Source of the DNA: Oncomelania hupensis
Lineage: Eukaryota; Mollusca; Gastropoda; Littorinimorpha; Pomatiopsidae
Assembly: GCA_036898135.1 (NCBI GenBank)
Contig: CM072523.1
Location: forward strand, 45,075,549 to 45,139,548
DNA length: 64,000 nucleotides
Direction of reading: 5' to 3'
The notes below the pieces were generated by a model. That model did no database searches, had not been told where the DNA came from, and saw nothing but the letters and a program-made list of their open reading frames with translations. The translations under genes and the position numbers were made by a program. This document shows positions 14,231-22,000 of the stretch, piece after piece (position 1 is the stretch's first letter; the number at the start of each line of letters is the position of its first letter).

Positions 14231-15546
14231 GTGAGTTACAAATCGTGATTTGAGTAATCGTTCACAAGACATCGAGTAAAGCAGTTCAGCGGGGAAGCAT
14301 TTTTTATGTGGTTTAAATCATGTGAGTGATCAATCATTTATCCTGTTGTGAGTTACTAGTAGTATTTGATTACTTTGAAGACACATACATCGGCCGACCT
14401 CGTCGTCGTGGCCCCCGTCAATCACCACTTTTCTAAATAGAAATGTGGAATGTGCACGACCGAGTCCTTTCGGATGCAGCGAAATCCAACAACAATGTGG
14501 AAGGATTCCACAACGCTTTCCAGAGTCACGTAAGGGCGTACTCACCAGATTTGTGGAAGCTCATTGCGGTCCTCAAAAAGGAGCAAGCCATGATTCAAGC
14601 TGACGTCACGCGTCTGATCGGAGGTCAGGCACCTGCCCCGAAGCGTCGAAAGTACAAAGACTTACAAAAGCATGTCAAAACTATTATCTTGCAGTACAAT
14701 GCAGGGGATCGTTCTCTCATGAACACGATGGAGGGAATTGCTTTTGCATTCATGTTTTAGGAGAGGCACTAAACGGTGATGGTGACCATTTATAGATGAT
14801 GATAGTGCGCAATCCATCTATGGCGATGCATAGGCTAAGTCAGTGATTTAAATGGACACGAGGCACCAGGGTTTTATGTGACTTTATCATTAAAGTTCAA
14901 TATGTTAATGTACGGCGCTGAAATGTACGGCGCTGAAATGTACGGCGCTGAAATGTTGGCGCTGAAATGTCATGGAACCTGTAGTGTTTAATGCCATGTT
15001 TACTTATCTTCTAGTGCTGTATACATGATAATTTTGAATTTGAGTGTATGACTTGATGAATGCATATGAGGCTCTGAAAGTGAGTGCATTACATTTTTGT
15101 TGTCGCTATGCTGCACCACAATCCTTGTAGCGTATAACTTGATGAATAAATATTCTTCTTACCTTTTATTTTGTAAATGTTTTATTAGTTGAATGATAGG
15201 ATTTGTTTTTATATTGCATACCTACCAGCTCTGAAAGTCTAGACTCCAAGCCCATTTTTGTTGGTATTTTCACATTTCTATGCTAGGTATTTGAAGTTGG
15301 GACTGACTAGAGCGAAGGAGGGATATTAAGAGGGTGGGAGAGGGGAATCTGTTCTGAAAGATAGGATGGGACAGACTGATTGACCATGGTAAGCCAGGCT
15401 GATGATATTTTGTGTGTGCAGAATCCTGCCATGTGGAAATAAGCCTGGTAGTAGATTCTTGCGGAGAAGGGCGAGGGTTGCTGAAGCTGCCGGAGACCAT
15501 CCCTCTGACAGAGCCCTGCAAAGTCCTGGTCTTGCCCATGGGATAA
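213..15546 (+). CDS. INTS4: INTS4, Integrator complex subunit 4 (C-terminal half, 5' end outside window)
   Basis: INTS4 is a HEAT-repeat scaffold of the nuclear Integrator complex; with INTS9 and INTS11 it forms the cleavage module that processes snRNA and attenuated mRNA 3' ends. Ten exons splice in frame with GT/AG borders: 213-355, 4361-4476, 5182-5315, 7987-8141, 10288-10381, 10837-10908, 11550-11737, 12476-12776, 13816-13936, 15422-15546 (1449 nt, 482 residues, stop TAA at 15544). Recognisable pieces are LDNLKRYPEDRTSIWG, the helical HEAT-like PEHVRRHYTFLRSSMPHMVP, and a C-terminal beta-rich region containing RRMTAVILEPPAN and VLYPDQKPQYITPP. The first visible exon starts in phase 0 after an AG at 211-212, so upstream exons must lie left of the window; animal INTS4 is about 960 residues, so roughly half is here. 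The introns are packed with repeats and both strands of transposon debris, but no exon is broken. Identification is by remembered family similarity, not by a search. Confidence 0.93.
590..1086 (+). mobile_element. 3' end of a CR1/L2/Jockey-like LINE
   Basis: Positions 599-697 read WNSLPSHIRNIQSTQAFKKA then LKTHLFKLHYSD and stop. This is the conserved last segment of many APE-type reverse transcriptase ORFs (pattern WNSLP...FK..LKTHLF). About 390 bp of 3' UTR follows, ending with GTATAAAAATCCG and a short ATT repeat, the usual tail of this superfamily. Severely 5' truncated. It lies in INTS4 intron 1. Confidence 0.7.
1181..4061 (-). mobile_element. APE-type LINE, copy 1 (nearly intact, 5' truncated)
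   Basis: The minus-strand element ends in a GGATA pentamer tail (1181-1200) and is flanked by an 8-bp target-site duplication AACCTAAT (1173-1180 and 4062-4069). It is truncated at its 5' end inside the endonuclease domain. The sequence resembles RTE-related elements that are often mis-annotated as craniofacial development protein 2-like; the exact clade is uncertain. It sits in INTS4 intron 1, antisense to the gene. Confidence 0.88.
1192..4041 (-). CDS. LINE endonuclease / reverse transcriptase ORF (949 codons, 5' truncated)
   Basis: Open for 949 codons with no internal stop. The N-terminal third is an APE endonuclease (GDWNAKVG, TWHSPGG..NQIDYIM, GSDHDLVMM), missing only the first few dozen residues. 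The middle is a reverse transcriptase with GVRQGCLLSPTLFNIFLE and the catalytic FADD box in [14 protein letters not shown]. The C-terminal region has [10 protein letters not shown] and [16 protein letters not shown]. There is no ATG at the 5' end; a TAA sits a few codons upstream of the retained LAHELDHYRWN, at the truncation point. The stop codon falls inside the pentamer tail. The intact frame suggests a recent insertion, but it lacks its 5' end. Confidence 0.85.
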   Translation of the reverse strand: MDHYRWNVLGISELRWKGLGETTTDKGHKLYFSGRDDRHEHGVGFLVHKNILATVMGCRPVSSRLITIRLRAAPFNITIIQAYAPTSDYDDSEVEDFYENLQAVLDQVPKKDIVIVQGDWNAKVGQDAHHNWGDTCGPHCNNETNDRGLRLLEFARYNNLVLANTLGLHKNSRRWTWHSPGGEHHNQIDYIMVKKRFRSSINIGRTRTFPGADIGSDHDLVMMSFRLHLKRVNTAKCTRLKFDLDKLQDPEVAELFQATIGGKFAPLLILGAGEVDVNTMTTTFNSAVTDAATEILGKHRPKKKLWITPELLDLCDKRREMKKKKNTSQGADVYRKINNDIRKGMLTAKENWIEDQCQEIENSLNKNNSKKAYQTVKRLTSVKQPKVSTIQSKSGICLTEEQEVLDRWTEYCSDLYNHTPNGDPSVLACPENREEEEILPILREEVEAAVQALKKGKSAGVDNIPAELLQAGGEAMIDALTIICNKIWQSGEWPIPWTQSLVITLPKKGNLQECENYRTISLISHPSKVLLKIILNRLKPQAEQIIAEEQAGFRAGRSTTEQIFNLRIICEKYLQHQQHLYHVFIDFKKAFDRVWHAALWATMKVYNISPKIIEVIKSLYDKATSAVLHNRAIGNWFRTTIGVRQGCLLSPTLFNIFLERIMSDALADHEGTVSIGGRAISNLRFADDIDGLAGEEQELEQLVQRLDTTSKAYGMEISAEKTKMMTNNTNGINTDIKVQGQSLDTVHSFKYLGAIVSDNGSRQEVLSRIAQTTAALTRLKPIWKDRTISLHSKVRLLRSLVISIFLYACEAWTLTADLQRRIQSMEMRCYRRLLGISYTQHITNDEVRQTITQAIGQHDDLLTVVKKRKLRWYGHVTRSSGLAKTILQGTVQGGRRRGRPKKRWEDNIREWTGLTLSEAIRAAEDRERWSMLVKRSSVVPLRPSGYGTG
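4566..4790 (-). repeat. Interspersed repeat R, about 225 bp
   Basis: Read on the minus strand it starts TTTAAAGATCCTGACGCTCA and ends near GAGTTAGACCCTGTATCGGC. Partial relatives occur at 8745-8830, 9528-9580, 44400-44520 and 63835-63910 (start box TTAAAGATCCTGATG or end box GATACAGG(G/A)TCT). No coding potential and no pol III boxes that I can defend; probably an old SINE or LINE 3' end. Confidence 0.55.
5577..5713 (+). repeat. (TATC)n microsatellite
   Basis: About 30 near-perfect ATCT units in INTS4 intron 3, with a few substitutions at the right. It runs directly into the CCTAT tail of the neighbouring LINE copy, so that LINE probably inserted into or next to the array. Confidence 0.95.
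5709..7332 (-). mobile_element. APE-type LINE, copy 2 (internally deleted)
   Basis: Same family as copy 1. Two frames remain (about 5978-6580 and 6656-7276), so it is a pseudogene. Relative to copy 1 it lacks about 270 bp at position 6436, joining GGTCTTCGCTG directly to TTGTGGAGAACTG; this removes the FADD catalytic box. A second deletion of about 18 bp lies near 7193. The 5' break at 7332 abuts a short TA array. Confidence 0.85.
7420..7890 (+). mobile_element. LINE/SINE 3' end with CCTTATTATT tail
   Basis: Contains GLGPSTWNSLPASLCNSP-like coding remnants (degenerate, with stops) followed by a 3' UTR that ends GTCATTACGAAAAAGCTCCATATAAATACCC. The same terminal box occurs at 48424-48475, so both belong to one CR1/L2-like family. 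Confidence 0.6.
8321..8612 (+). repeat. Minisatellite, AAGAACCTACAGAACCCCTAAT unit
   Basis: About ten copies of a unit of roughly 27-29 bp (key words GAACCTACAGAAC and CCCTAATAAG), interrupted near 8396-8475 by unrelated sequence containing TTTATTCAAATC. In INTS4 intron 4. Confidence 0.85.
8868..9420 (+). mobile_element. Unclassified ~570-bp retroposon, copy 1
   Basis: Starts GGGGGTGCCGGGGGTTTCAG with a TATA-like GTATAAATAG about 20 bp in, and ends at a TAACTAAC tail. Shares most of its length with the copies at 15647, 32785 (plus), 30072 and 45959 (minus). No target-site duplication could be found for this copy. Confidence 0.75.
9598..10072 (+). mobile_element. Mariner/Tc1-like MITE, right end decayed
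   Basis: The left end ACAGTGATCCTTCGTTTATC is the classic terminus of a widespread mariner-type MITE. The right end keeps only the inverted sub-terminal GTGAATCCGCGAATGTC. Internal inverted segments agree (CAGTACACAGGCACAAATGT at about 9790 against its complement near 10000). No transposase frame. In INTS4 intron 4. Confidence 0.65.
10382..10836 (+). other. INTS4 intron 5, no element seen
   Basis: AT-rich intron with a short GA-rich stretch at 10594-10628. No coding or repeat homology recognised. Confidence 0.5.
11220..11425 (+). repeat. Dispersed ~210-bp repeat with GCTATTTATAGC motifs
   Basis: Nearly the same sequence occurs inverted at 35055-35265. Both contain GCTATTTATAGC-type palindromes, a TCCTTTCCAGTGAAAAGAAA-like core and an end resembling CAACCAAAGCTTTTTGG. 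Origin unknown; lies in INTS4 intron 6. Confidence 0.7.
12030..12172 (+). repeat. (CTA)n(CTT)n compound microsatellite
   Basis: About 20 CTA units followed by CTT runs, in INTS4 intron 7. The long open frames here are low-complexity Leu/Phe or Ser/Arg translations of the repeat, not genes. Confidence 0.95.
12810..12855 (+). repeat. (GACA)n microsatellite
   Basis: Eleven or so GACA units about 35 bp after the donor of the 301-nt INTS4 exon. Confidence 0.95.
14070..14969 (+). mobile_element. Mutator-like (MULE) element with tandem-repeat termini
   Basis: The left end has eight tandem copies of a 14-15 bp unit (CATTTCAGCGCCGTA and variants) and the right end four inverted copies, so each terminus is an array. 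The outermost shared inverted segment begins CATTTCAGCGCCAACATTTC. A GA microsatellite follows the left array. The interior carries a transposase C-terminal remnant. A 9-bp duplication would be expected for a MULE, but I could not identify one. In INTS4 intron 9. Confidence 0.75.
14443..14760 (+). pseudogene. MULE transposase C-terminal fragment
   Basis: MWNVHDRVLSDAAKSNNNVE then GFHNAFQSHV, an LWKLIAVLKKEQA helix and KRRKYKDLQKHVKTII match the end of MULE/Phantom-type transposases, which typically read WNV..R...RTNN.VEGWHN.F. About 105 residues; the catalytic DDE core is absent, so this is a deletion derivative. Confidence 0.7.
15422..15546 (+). CDS. INTS4: INTS4 terminal coding exon
   Basis: The exon begins after a TGCAG acceptor and completes a Glu codon split from the TGGTCAG end of the preceding exon. 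It reads ESCHVEISLVVDSCGE and ends LTEPCKVLVLPMG before TAA. A full-length unclassified retroposon begins only about 100 bp after the stop, so the mature 3' UTR either is very short or runs into that repeat. I see no clear AATAAA in the gap. Confidence 0.85.
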
Positions 15547-15646
15547 TAACCGCAAAGTTTTATGTTCAGACTGTTAGAATGAAGAAACATCCTTAGTAAT
15601 GTCATCATCATCATCGTTATATTCATTGTAATTCTTGTCATAATCA

Positions 15647-16224
15647 CCCCCGTTGGGGTGCCGGGGGTTTCAGTATAAATAGTATCCCCACTTTCTGGAA
15701 ATTTAGTGCTTTAAATTCCCACTGTCGCTGTCTTCCTCATTTGCTCTTTCCCATTCCTGCTCTGTCCTATCACTCTGCTATACTATCTTCTTCTTCGCTA
15801 GATCAATGACCTACCTTTTTTCTTGAAAACTCTTCCGGGACAAGACTCCTTATTTGTGTATGAGGTCTGTTGGATCAGCTTGGGAATATTGGACGCTTTC
15901 TGCCAGGTGGTCACTAGGGCTTCCTATGATGTTATTATTTAGCAATGTAGGTATTTTATATGTATGTGTTTTGTTGATAATTTATAATGATGTTTGTATT
16001 CTATTTTGTTTTTGTAAACGGGGGTTCGATAAGTTGGGGTGAAGCCTCAGCCGTCCCCTGCGTGGGATGTCTTTAGTGCAAAGTGACTGGCTGGTGGAGA
16101 GCTTTCGGTTTTACCACTAGGGCTGTTTCGGCAGATCTTTTATGCGGATTGGGGGTTGTCCGGTCCTGATTTGGCTTGGAAGAGTCCGCTGGACCTAAAA
16201 CAATAATAATGTAATGTAATGTAA
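15647..16224 (+). mobile_element. Unclassified ~570-bp retroposon, copy 2
   Basis: Flanked by an 11-bp target-site duplication TGTCATAATCA (15636-15646 and 16225-16235). Begins CCCCCGTTGGGGTGCCGGGG, has GTATAAATAG near the 5' end, and ends GTCCGCTGGACCTAAAAC plus an AATGT tail. The duplication and simple tail show target-primed reverse transcription; the short open frames inside are not conserved proteins. Just 100 bp after the INTS4 stop. Confidence 0.85.
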
Positions 16225-16246
16225 TGTCATAATCATTATCATTCAT

Positions 16247-16870
16247 CACCATCCTATCCTCTCCTATCCTGTCCCGTAACTCAAAGGTCGTTGGGGCACC
16301 ACAGATGATCGTTTAACCAGTGTACTCCATCTTTCTCTGTCCTTAGCAACCCTCAGGCTCAGCGTCAAGCCAGTCCATTCTTGAATGTTGTCCTCCCACC
16401 TCCTTTTTGTCTCTCTTTTTCTGCCTCCTTGTACCATGATGTGCAGGATGGTCTTTGCAAGGCCTGATGCTCTGGTGACAGGGCCATACCATCAGAGTTT
16501 CCGTTTCTTCACCACTGTGAGCATGTCATCGTGTTGTCCAATAGCTTGTGTGATGGTCTGTCTGACTTCATCGTTGGTGATGTGCTGGGTATAGGAAGTG
16601 CCAAGAAGTCTTCTGTAGCACCTCATCTCCATGCATTGTATTCTTCGTTTTAGATCCACTGTGATGGTCCATGTTTCGCAAGCGTATAAGAAGATGGAGA
16701 TGACAAGGGAGCACAGCAGCCTTACCTTGGAACATAGACAGATGGTCCTGTCTTTCCAAATGGGCTTCATCCTTGTCAGGGCAGCAGTTGTTTGTGCGAT
16801 CCTGGAGAGGACTTCTTGTTGAAACCCATTGTTTGATACCATGGGTCCTAAATATTTGAAGCTATATGCC
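16247..16870 (-). mobile_element. APE-type LINE, copy 3 (3' fragment)
   Basis: Minus-strand fragment covering the C-terminal part of the reverse transcriptase ORF, with the CCTAT tail at 16252-16275. A likely duplication TCATCACCA flanks it. It landed next to the retroposon just to its left. Frameshifted relative to copy 1. Confidence 0.8.
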
Positions 16871-17150
16871 CCATGCATCATCACCAATCATTATTTTTCT
16901 CATCATCATCATCTTGGGCATCCTGCACTTCCTCCTCATCATCCCCATCATCACCCGATACATAAAACTGTATAGTATATGTCGGCAGTCGTGCCAAGAG
17001 AGAACGATTGTTTGAGAAATGTGTGTCTCTTTGCTGAAGAAATGCTTGTCAAACTTTGTGTTTTATATAATTTTATTTTAAAACATGTACAAAAATGAAA
17101 CAAAGCAAAAGGTCAGTCTAAATGTTTAATTTGAGTAAAAATAATAAGAT

Positions 17151-17330
<180 letters not shown>

Positions 17331-17772
17331 TGTCTCTTTCTCTTTCTCCTCTGTGATATTTATGTGTGTACATGAAAGTTTGTTAGGTATTCGGATGCAT
17401 GGAGTGACATTTTGTTGTGTGCCTGGATGTGTGTGCACATCCATATTGAAAATATTAGAGTAATCTTGCAGTTCAAAATAGTTTTGTGACGTGCGCAATG
17501 CCTTATTTCACTGACTGAATAAAGAAAGAATGAAAAATATCGAACAAATTTGACTTTTATCTGTTAACAGTATAAGAAAGAATTAAAAATATTGAACCAA
17601 ATTGACTTTTATCTGTCTTCAGTCTTTTCCTAACCATTTATCTGATTTTAGTCTTCATGATGAAAAAAGACAACGAAAAGAAATGCTATGAATTTGACAT
17701 TTATAGCTGCAGTAAATCGTATTTTCTTCACATTTTAGTCTTCACAACACTTTACTAAAAGAACAAACTGGA

Positions 17773-17958
17773 ATGTCAGATTTAGATTACGAGGAGTGGC
17801 TGAAGTTCTTTGGGTTTCCAAGTTTGGAATACATACCTGGGGACTCTATTGAAGATTGTGCATCATCTCTATGGTCTTTCCCTACTACTTCTCTATTGGC
17901 GTTGAATAACCTTGATTCAACAACACTTGTCAGCATCAACAGTTTTTTTAAAATTTAA
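17773..17958 (+). other. Unassigned small frame (61 codons)
   Basis: Reads MSDLDYEEWLKFFGFPSLEY and continues to INSFFKI. The composition looks protein-like and there is an AG upstream, but no family is recognised and no splice partner is evident. Could be a repeat fragment. Confidence 0.15.
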
Positions 17959-18299
17959 TTAATAGGACAATAACTAATAGGAATAACCTACCCTCAGAAG
18001 CCATAAATTCAGATTCTCTCAATCGATGCATTCAAAAATAATTTAGGGAAGCTTTTCACACTTAGTTCTCTGCTAATGTGGACATTCAAACATTTATTCA
18101 AAATTGTTAGACATCCAAAAGCTGGATCAAGGGTACAGGGTGAGCTCTGACTCTCATGCAGAGGGCTAATGGCTCCTACTAGCCTGTTGCATATTATGCT
18201 ATACAACATTGACTAGAACAAACAATCTCTATAGGATTTTTATTTTCTAACATCACCACCACAAAAAAACAACAACACTTAAATCTCATTTTGACAACC

Positions 18300-18362
18300 C
18301 ACAGCAGCAAATGAATAAATGTACTGACTGTGGCTGTTCAATCCAAGAAGAAGAAGAATGGT
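18300..18362 (+). repeat. SINE-like 3' tail with (AAG)n
   Basis: AATGTACTGACTGTGGCTGT followed by TCAATCCAAGAAGAAGAAG. Nearly the same box occurs at 32578-32625, right after the ALDH stop codon, so it is a dispersed tail rather than a gene part. Confidence 0.5.
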
Positions 18363-18990
18363 TATAGTTAATTCGTATTGAATTGTGCACCAAGCTGTGA
18401 CTACCTCACGTTATTCTTCTGCTTCTATTGCAGTATCGATTTTTTTGCAAAGTAAAGTTAAGTGCTAATCAGTTCCCAGATGAAGACATTAATTATGGTA
18501 AATTACTCTAATGTGGATGGTTGACATACAAAAACTAATATTTGCAACAGGTGTTCGCGCTAGATTAAGGATTTTTCACACATCTTCCGGTATTTAGACG
18601 CATGTACCTGCACATCTTTTTAGGCTACTTGCTCTGCGTGCCTATCCATCTTATGATTTCACAGAGAACATAGTACAATAATATTTTCGTGTTTTCTATT
18701 TATATTTCATAACAAAGAATGCATTTTATTGCTTAGTAATATTAATCTTCAGGGTTTAATACAGTTGTGGCATTCGTAGCTTTCAAGCGAAGAGAACACT
18801 TATTTTTTTTGTACTAACAAGGTAAGTTAGGCCTACTATCGCCGTCGGTGCTGTTTCACTTTCAGTGTGTGGAAGCCCCCTCCCCCAAAAAAAGCCGAAA
18901 AGGGCGCGTGCACTTGGCTGAAGTTCTGGGATTTTAGCACTTTGACACTAAGAAAAAGTCTTTGTAAGTGTTGTGCAGCTGTGAGAAACG

Positions 18991-19038
18991 ATGACAGAAC
19001 CCCTGCCCAAGCCTGACACCACCGTAAAATACACTCAG
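18991..19038 (+). CDS. ALDH1A: ALDH1A-like first coding exon and start codon
   Basis: ATG at 18991 opens [16 protein letters not shown] and the exon ends at CAG before GTATGT. The next exon continues [14 protein letters not shown] in phase 0, matching the usual ALDH1A start of strand and helix, so this ATG gives a normal family length. The 5' UTR lies in roughly 18780-18990. I did not see a convincing TATA element there. Confidence 0.85.
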
Positions 19039-22000
19039 GTATGTTTTCGTGAATAAGCATGTCCATGGCATCATTTTATTTTACTTTCGTTTCTCTGAGT
19101 CTGAGCCAGGTAGCTGATCTCTTTTATCACAGTGTTCTGCTAAACTTTATCAGATATACAAATATGAAATATATATTTGTTGCAAACCTCTCCCTGGGTG
19201 GCTGCAGAATCTTCAAGATAATGAAAGTAGCGGCCCAATTGTATGGGGGAGAGAACTCAAGACAAATCTCAATCAACAAACCTTTTGAACTAGGGTTGAC
19301 AGCCTGAGTAAACCTTGAAACCTTGTTTCAAAGCTAAAATGGAATCATTCCTACCTAACCCTCTTTTTTATTTGATTTTTTTAATTTGCACTGGACTGCT
19401 ATGTATAAAACTTCTGTATTTTTTCAACAGCTGTTCATCAACAATGAGTTTGTGAACTCCAAAAGTGGTAAAACATTCCCAGTACTCAACCCTTGCACAG
19501 AGGAAACCATATGTCATGTGCAGGAAGCTGAGAAGGTATTAAATAATCAATAATTGTTAACATCATAGTCTTTGTCATCGTCATAATCAGATGGTCATCA
19601 TCGATATTTTTCATCATAATTTTCATCATCATTAATCAATATCATATCATAATGAGCATGATTATCATTAGTATCATTCTTCTTGTTCTTTCTTCTCTTG
19701 TTGTTGTAAATCCAATAAGTCTGGATATATTGAAAAAGAGAATGTACTAGGACTCAGTAGGAGTAAGTTAGAGAGAGAAAAAAGAGAGAGAGAGAGAGGC
19801 CTATAAATAATATAAATAAAGGGTATATAAAAATGACAACGGAAAATTATGACTATGTAAGCAGCAGATGTGTATATTATAATATAGTCACGCATGTTGT
19901 GAGAATTAAAACCCAGACACAGATTAAGATAATGTCGCTTGTCATGATGGATGAAACAGCCGTTCCTAGTACAGCTGATTAAAACATCCTATAGCAGCCT
20001 GCGCCTCACAGTCCTTCATCTTCCATTAGAGATTAGACATGTTCTCAGGTTCTATACATATAAGGCCTTCTCTCTCCTTACATTAGAAGAGAGAAAAACT
20101 GTCTATATTTATATCATTATGTGTGTGTGTGAGAAAGCCCTGTATTGGGCCAAATGTTAAATAATAAAAGAAACTTCGTGGGAAGATTGGAGTCTTATTT
20201 TGTTTATATATATAGTCTCAATCTTGGCTATATGCTGTACACCAGCTGATTGCTTGCATGTGTGAGCTGGATTTACTCAATCACTTGAAATTCTTGATTA
20301 GTAACTCTGATGATGATGACAATGATTATGGCGATGAAGACTTTTATATATATATATATATATCCATTATTCATGCTCTAGCTGAAAGTTAGTAAGATAA
20401 CAATGCTCTCCAAAATTCATACAAATTGTGGGATTAGTCTCTGATGGTGATGCCGGTTGAGTGTTAAATACAAGTTATAAGGAAGGAATGGAGGGTGTAT
20501 TGACTTTGGCAGCTATAACTTATTCAGGGTGGAGAACTCTCCGCGAATCCGCGGATTTCCGCGGAAAGCATTTGCATTTCCGAGAAAAAAATATTGAGTT
20601 CCGAGTGTGAGAAGCTGAGGGGCTACCCTTTACTGGGCATAACGGCCAAAAGCGGCCGAAGGTCTAAACAGGCAAAACGTCCAAAAGCGTCCGTATCAAC
20701 CATGTGGTTATATTCTCGCGTTGTTTGAAAGATTGCGAGACTTCCGGCAATTGACTTCCGGTTTATTATGTTGTGAAAACATTCGACTGCATTTCCACAA
20801 GTTTTCTCTGTGATGCGTTCGTTTTTTCGATTTTTTTTTCAAATTTTCTTGTGTGTGTGCCTAAAAGGGATGGTTTGGATTCTTCGACTGATGAAGGGGA
20901 GTTTACAGGCTTCCATTTATCAGACATTAAAGTGAGAGAAATGGACTTGGTGTCGGAGGAAGAGATCGGTACTGATATTAGACAATTAGTGTCAGTAGTG
21001 TGCATGCATACGATCTTTCAGACTGGCATGAAAGTGAAGAAGAGGGGGCTTTTTTGGACTTTTTAAAACTTTTTTTTTTGTATACACATGGAGTAATAAA
21101 AAACAAGACATGACAAGAGAAGTATAAAAAGGTAGATAATCAAAATAGAATTTATTTCTGTTCATTTTGCATTTTATTTCATTTAAATCTATACACTAGT
21201 CACTAATACCTAAGATGTGGTGTTTTTACTTACGTACCCCTAAATATCTCTAAAATTATAAAAATTCTTGCCTGTTTACAGCTAAAAAATAGACAAACGT
21301 GTGCCCAGTAAAATTGGAAATGTGGAGTTTGTGTGTAACAGTGGTAGACCTCAAACTTTGTTAGGCCTACAAATCAAGATTCTTAACGTTTTTGAAAGAC
21401 ATGTGCATAAAACATTCTTTTTTTGTTGTTTTTTGTTTCTATTCATGTTTACTTTTTGCTTTTTGCTTTCAGGAGAGGCCCTAAATTACTTTCAAAATTG
21501 CATAAATTCATTTTCTTTCAGGAGGCGAATACCGGGGCTTGGCCCCTGGGCCCCGGCCGGATTTCAGAGATTTCTTGATTCAGTTGTTCTCCACCCTGCT
21601 TATTGAAAAGCTGACAGCTGAAGTTCTTATATATACCGCCTTCTTCATCTCTTAAATTGTTTCTAAATGCAACAAACAAGCTGGTAGATAATGGGCATGG
21701 CCTGTGGCATAAATAGTTTGTGATAGCCAATCTATGCTCTTCTTCACCCGATAAGTATGTGATGCAACGTATTTTAAGTCTGTGTTGCTTACAGGCTGAT
21801 GTGGATGTTGCGGTAGCAGCAGCAAGGGCGGCCTTTGCTGTGGGGTCGCCATGGAGAACAATGGATGCATCCAAGCGCGGGAAACTCATCAACAAGTTTG
21901 CCGATCTGCTTTTGAGGGACCTGGAATACTTGGCGGTAAGTTTTGTAATTTTTAATCATGAAGGAATTTTTTGTATTACTTGCATAGGTGCAGCAATTTG

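Noticed and set aside
14443..14760. A novel single-exon host gene
   Set aside because: It lies between inverted tandem-repeat termini and resembles the end of MULE transposases.
15647..16224. Solo LTR, because of the TATA-like box near one end
   Set aside because: Ends are not TG...CA, duplications are 10-13 bp rather than 4-6 bp, and copies end in simple tails, as for target-primed retroposons.
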